NCBI GenBank assembly: GCA_019419895.1
Contig: JAHZIE010000062.1
Location: forward strand, 8,929-14,234
Direction of reading: 5' to 3'
Length of the DNA: 5,306 nucleotides
Source: Clostridiales bacterium
GTDB taxonomy: Bacteria > Bacillota > Clostridia > Oscillospirales > Acutalibacteraceae
Shown in pieces: positions 4,759 to 5,306 of the stretch. Position 1 is the first letter of the stretch. Every line of letters starts with the position of its first letter. The translations under genes were made by a program, and so were the position numbers. Under the pieces are notes generated by a model. That model searched no databases. It was not told where the DNA came from and saw nothing but the letters and a program-made list of their open reading frames with translations.

Positions 4759-5306
4759 CCAGCGTCTCCAAGACCAGGAACAATATAACCGTGTTCATTC
4801 AGACGCTCGTCCAAATGTCCGCAATAAATCTGGATGTCCGGATGAGCCTCGCTTAACCGTTTCAGTCCTTCGGGAGCGGCGATAATGGACATAAATTTAA
4901 TGCTGCCGCAGCCATGCTTTTTGATTAAGTCAACCGCGGCTACGGCGGAGCCTCCTGTGGCGAGCATGGGATCTAAAATGATCACCTGCCGTTCTTCCAT
5001 CTGTTCAGGAAGCTTGCAATAATATTCATGAGGTTCCAAGGTCTCATGGTCTCGGTAAAGGCCGATATGGCCCACCCTGGCGGAGGGAACCAACGCCAAA
5101 AGACCGCTGACCATCCCCAAACCCGCGCGGAGGACAGGGACAATAGCAATCTTCTTTCCGGCAATAACCTTTGTGGTGGTTTTGGTGATAGGGGTGGTGA
5201 TTTCAACATCCATCAAGGGGAGATCACGCAGGGTTTCATAGCCCATCAGCATGGCGATTTCTTCAATCAGCTCTCGGAATTCCTTGCTGGTGGTATTTTC
5301 ATCACG
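4734..5306 (-). CDS. upp: Uracil phosphoribosyltransferase (N-terminus outside the window)
   Basis: This enzyme joins uracil and PRPP to give UMP and pyrophosphate, the uracil salvage step, in the cytosol. The window shows 190 codons ending in TAA (4736-4734 read on the minus strand). The frame stays open to the window edge and begins RDENTTSKEFRELI, so about 19 residues of a typical 209-residue protein are missing; the internal ATG at 5252 is not the start. In residue numbers of the visible part, the marks are PVLRAGLGM (57-65), GHIGLYRD (79-86), the PRPP-binding loop LDPMLATGGSA (111-121) and the C-terminal uracil-binding GDAGDRIFGTK (180-190). All key motifs are intact. It converges on the walJ operon, with the shared terminator 118 bases past its stop. 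Its promoter and any PyrR or purine-type control lie outside the window. Confidence 0.97.
   Translation of the reverse strand, partial: RDENTTSKEFRELIEEIAMLMGYETLRDLPLMDVEITTPITKTTTKVIAGKKIAIVPVLRAGLGMVSGLLALVPSARVGHIGLYRDHETLEPHEYYCKLPEQMEERQVIILDPMLATGGSAVAAVDLIKKHGCGSIKFMSIIAAPEGLKRLSEAHPDIQIYCGHLDERLNEHGYIVPGLGDAGDRIFGTK

Noticed and set aside
4475..4885. 136-codon plus-strand open frame across the terminator and the upp gene
   Set aside because: It runs through the 21-bp terminator hairpin and antisense to the conserved end of upp; the translation is not protein-like.

Overview
The window looks like an ordinary chromosomal stretch from a low-to-mid-GC Gram-positive anaerobe of the class Clostridia, most likely Lachnospiraceae or a close relative. 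The evidence is a DegV-family fatty-acid-binding protein, a walJ-rlmH gene pair, strong AGGAGG-type ribosome binding sites, sigma-A-like promoters, and a GNAT-like acyltransferase-domain protein of a type I associate mainly with gut Clostridia. The family assignment is by recognition of the translated proteins; no search was run.

Layout, left to right. Positions 1-39 may be the last codons of an upstream plus-strand gene, followed by a terminator (60-102). A promoter (100-128) then drives a six-helix membrane protein of unknown function (189-896). A near-consensus promoter whose -35 box overlaps that gene's stop codon (893-921) drives a DegV-family protein (992-1861), which ends at a clear intrinsic terminator (1953-1983). 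A new promoter (2005-2033) starts a tight three-gene operon: walJ, an MBL-fold hydrolase (2092-2883); rlmH, a 23S rRNA methyltransferase (2893-3375); and a GNAT-like acyltransferase-domain protein of unknown role (3387-4271). The gaps in this operon are 9 and 11 bases, and each ribosome binding site overlaps the previous stop codon. A gene-free stretch of about 300 bases follows, then a 21-bp perfect inverted repeat (4569-4616) that probably terminates transcription from both sides. The minus-strand upp gene (uracil phosphoribosyltransferase) comes in from the right, with its first roughly 19 codons outside the window.

The genes work in separate areas: lipid handling (DegV/FakB type), nucleic acid or cell-envelope maintenance (WalJ), ribosome maturation (RlmH) and pyrimidine salvage (Upp). 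They do not form one pathway. I found no mobile element, CRISPR array, tRNA, rRNA or convincing riboswitch, and no sign of an undescribed multi-gene system. The two least understood pieces are the membrane protein at 189-896 and the acyltransferase-like protein co-transcribed with walJ-rlmH.
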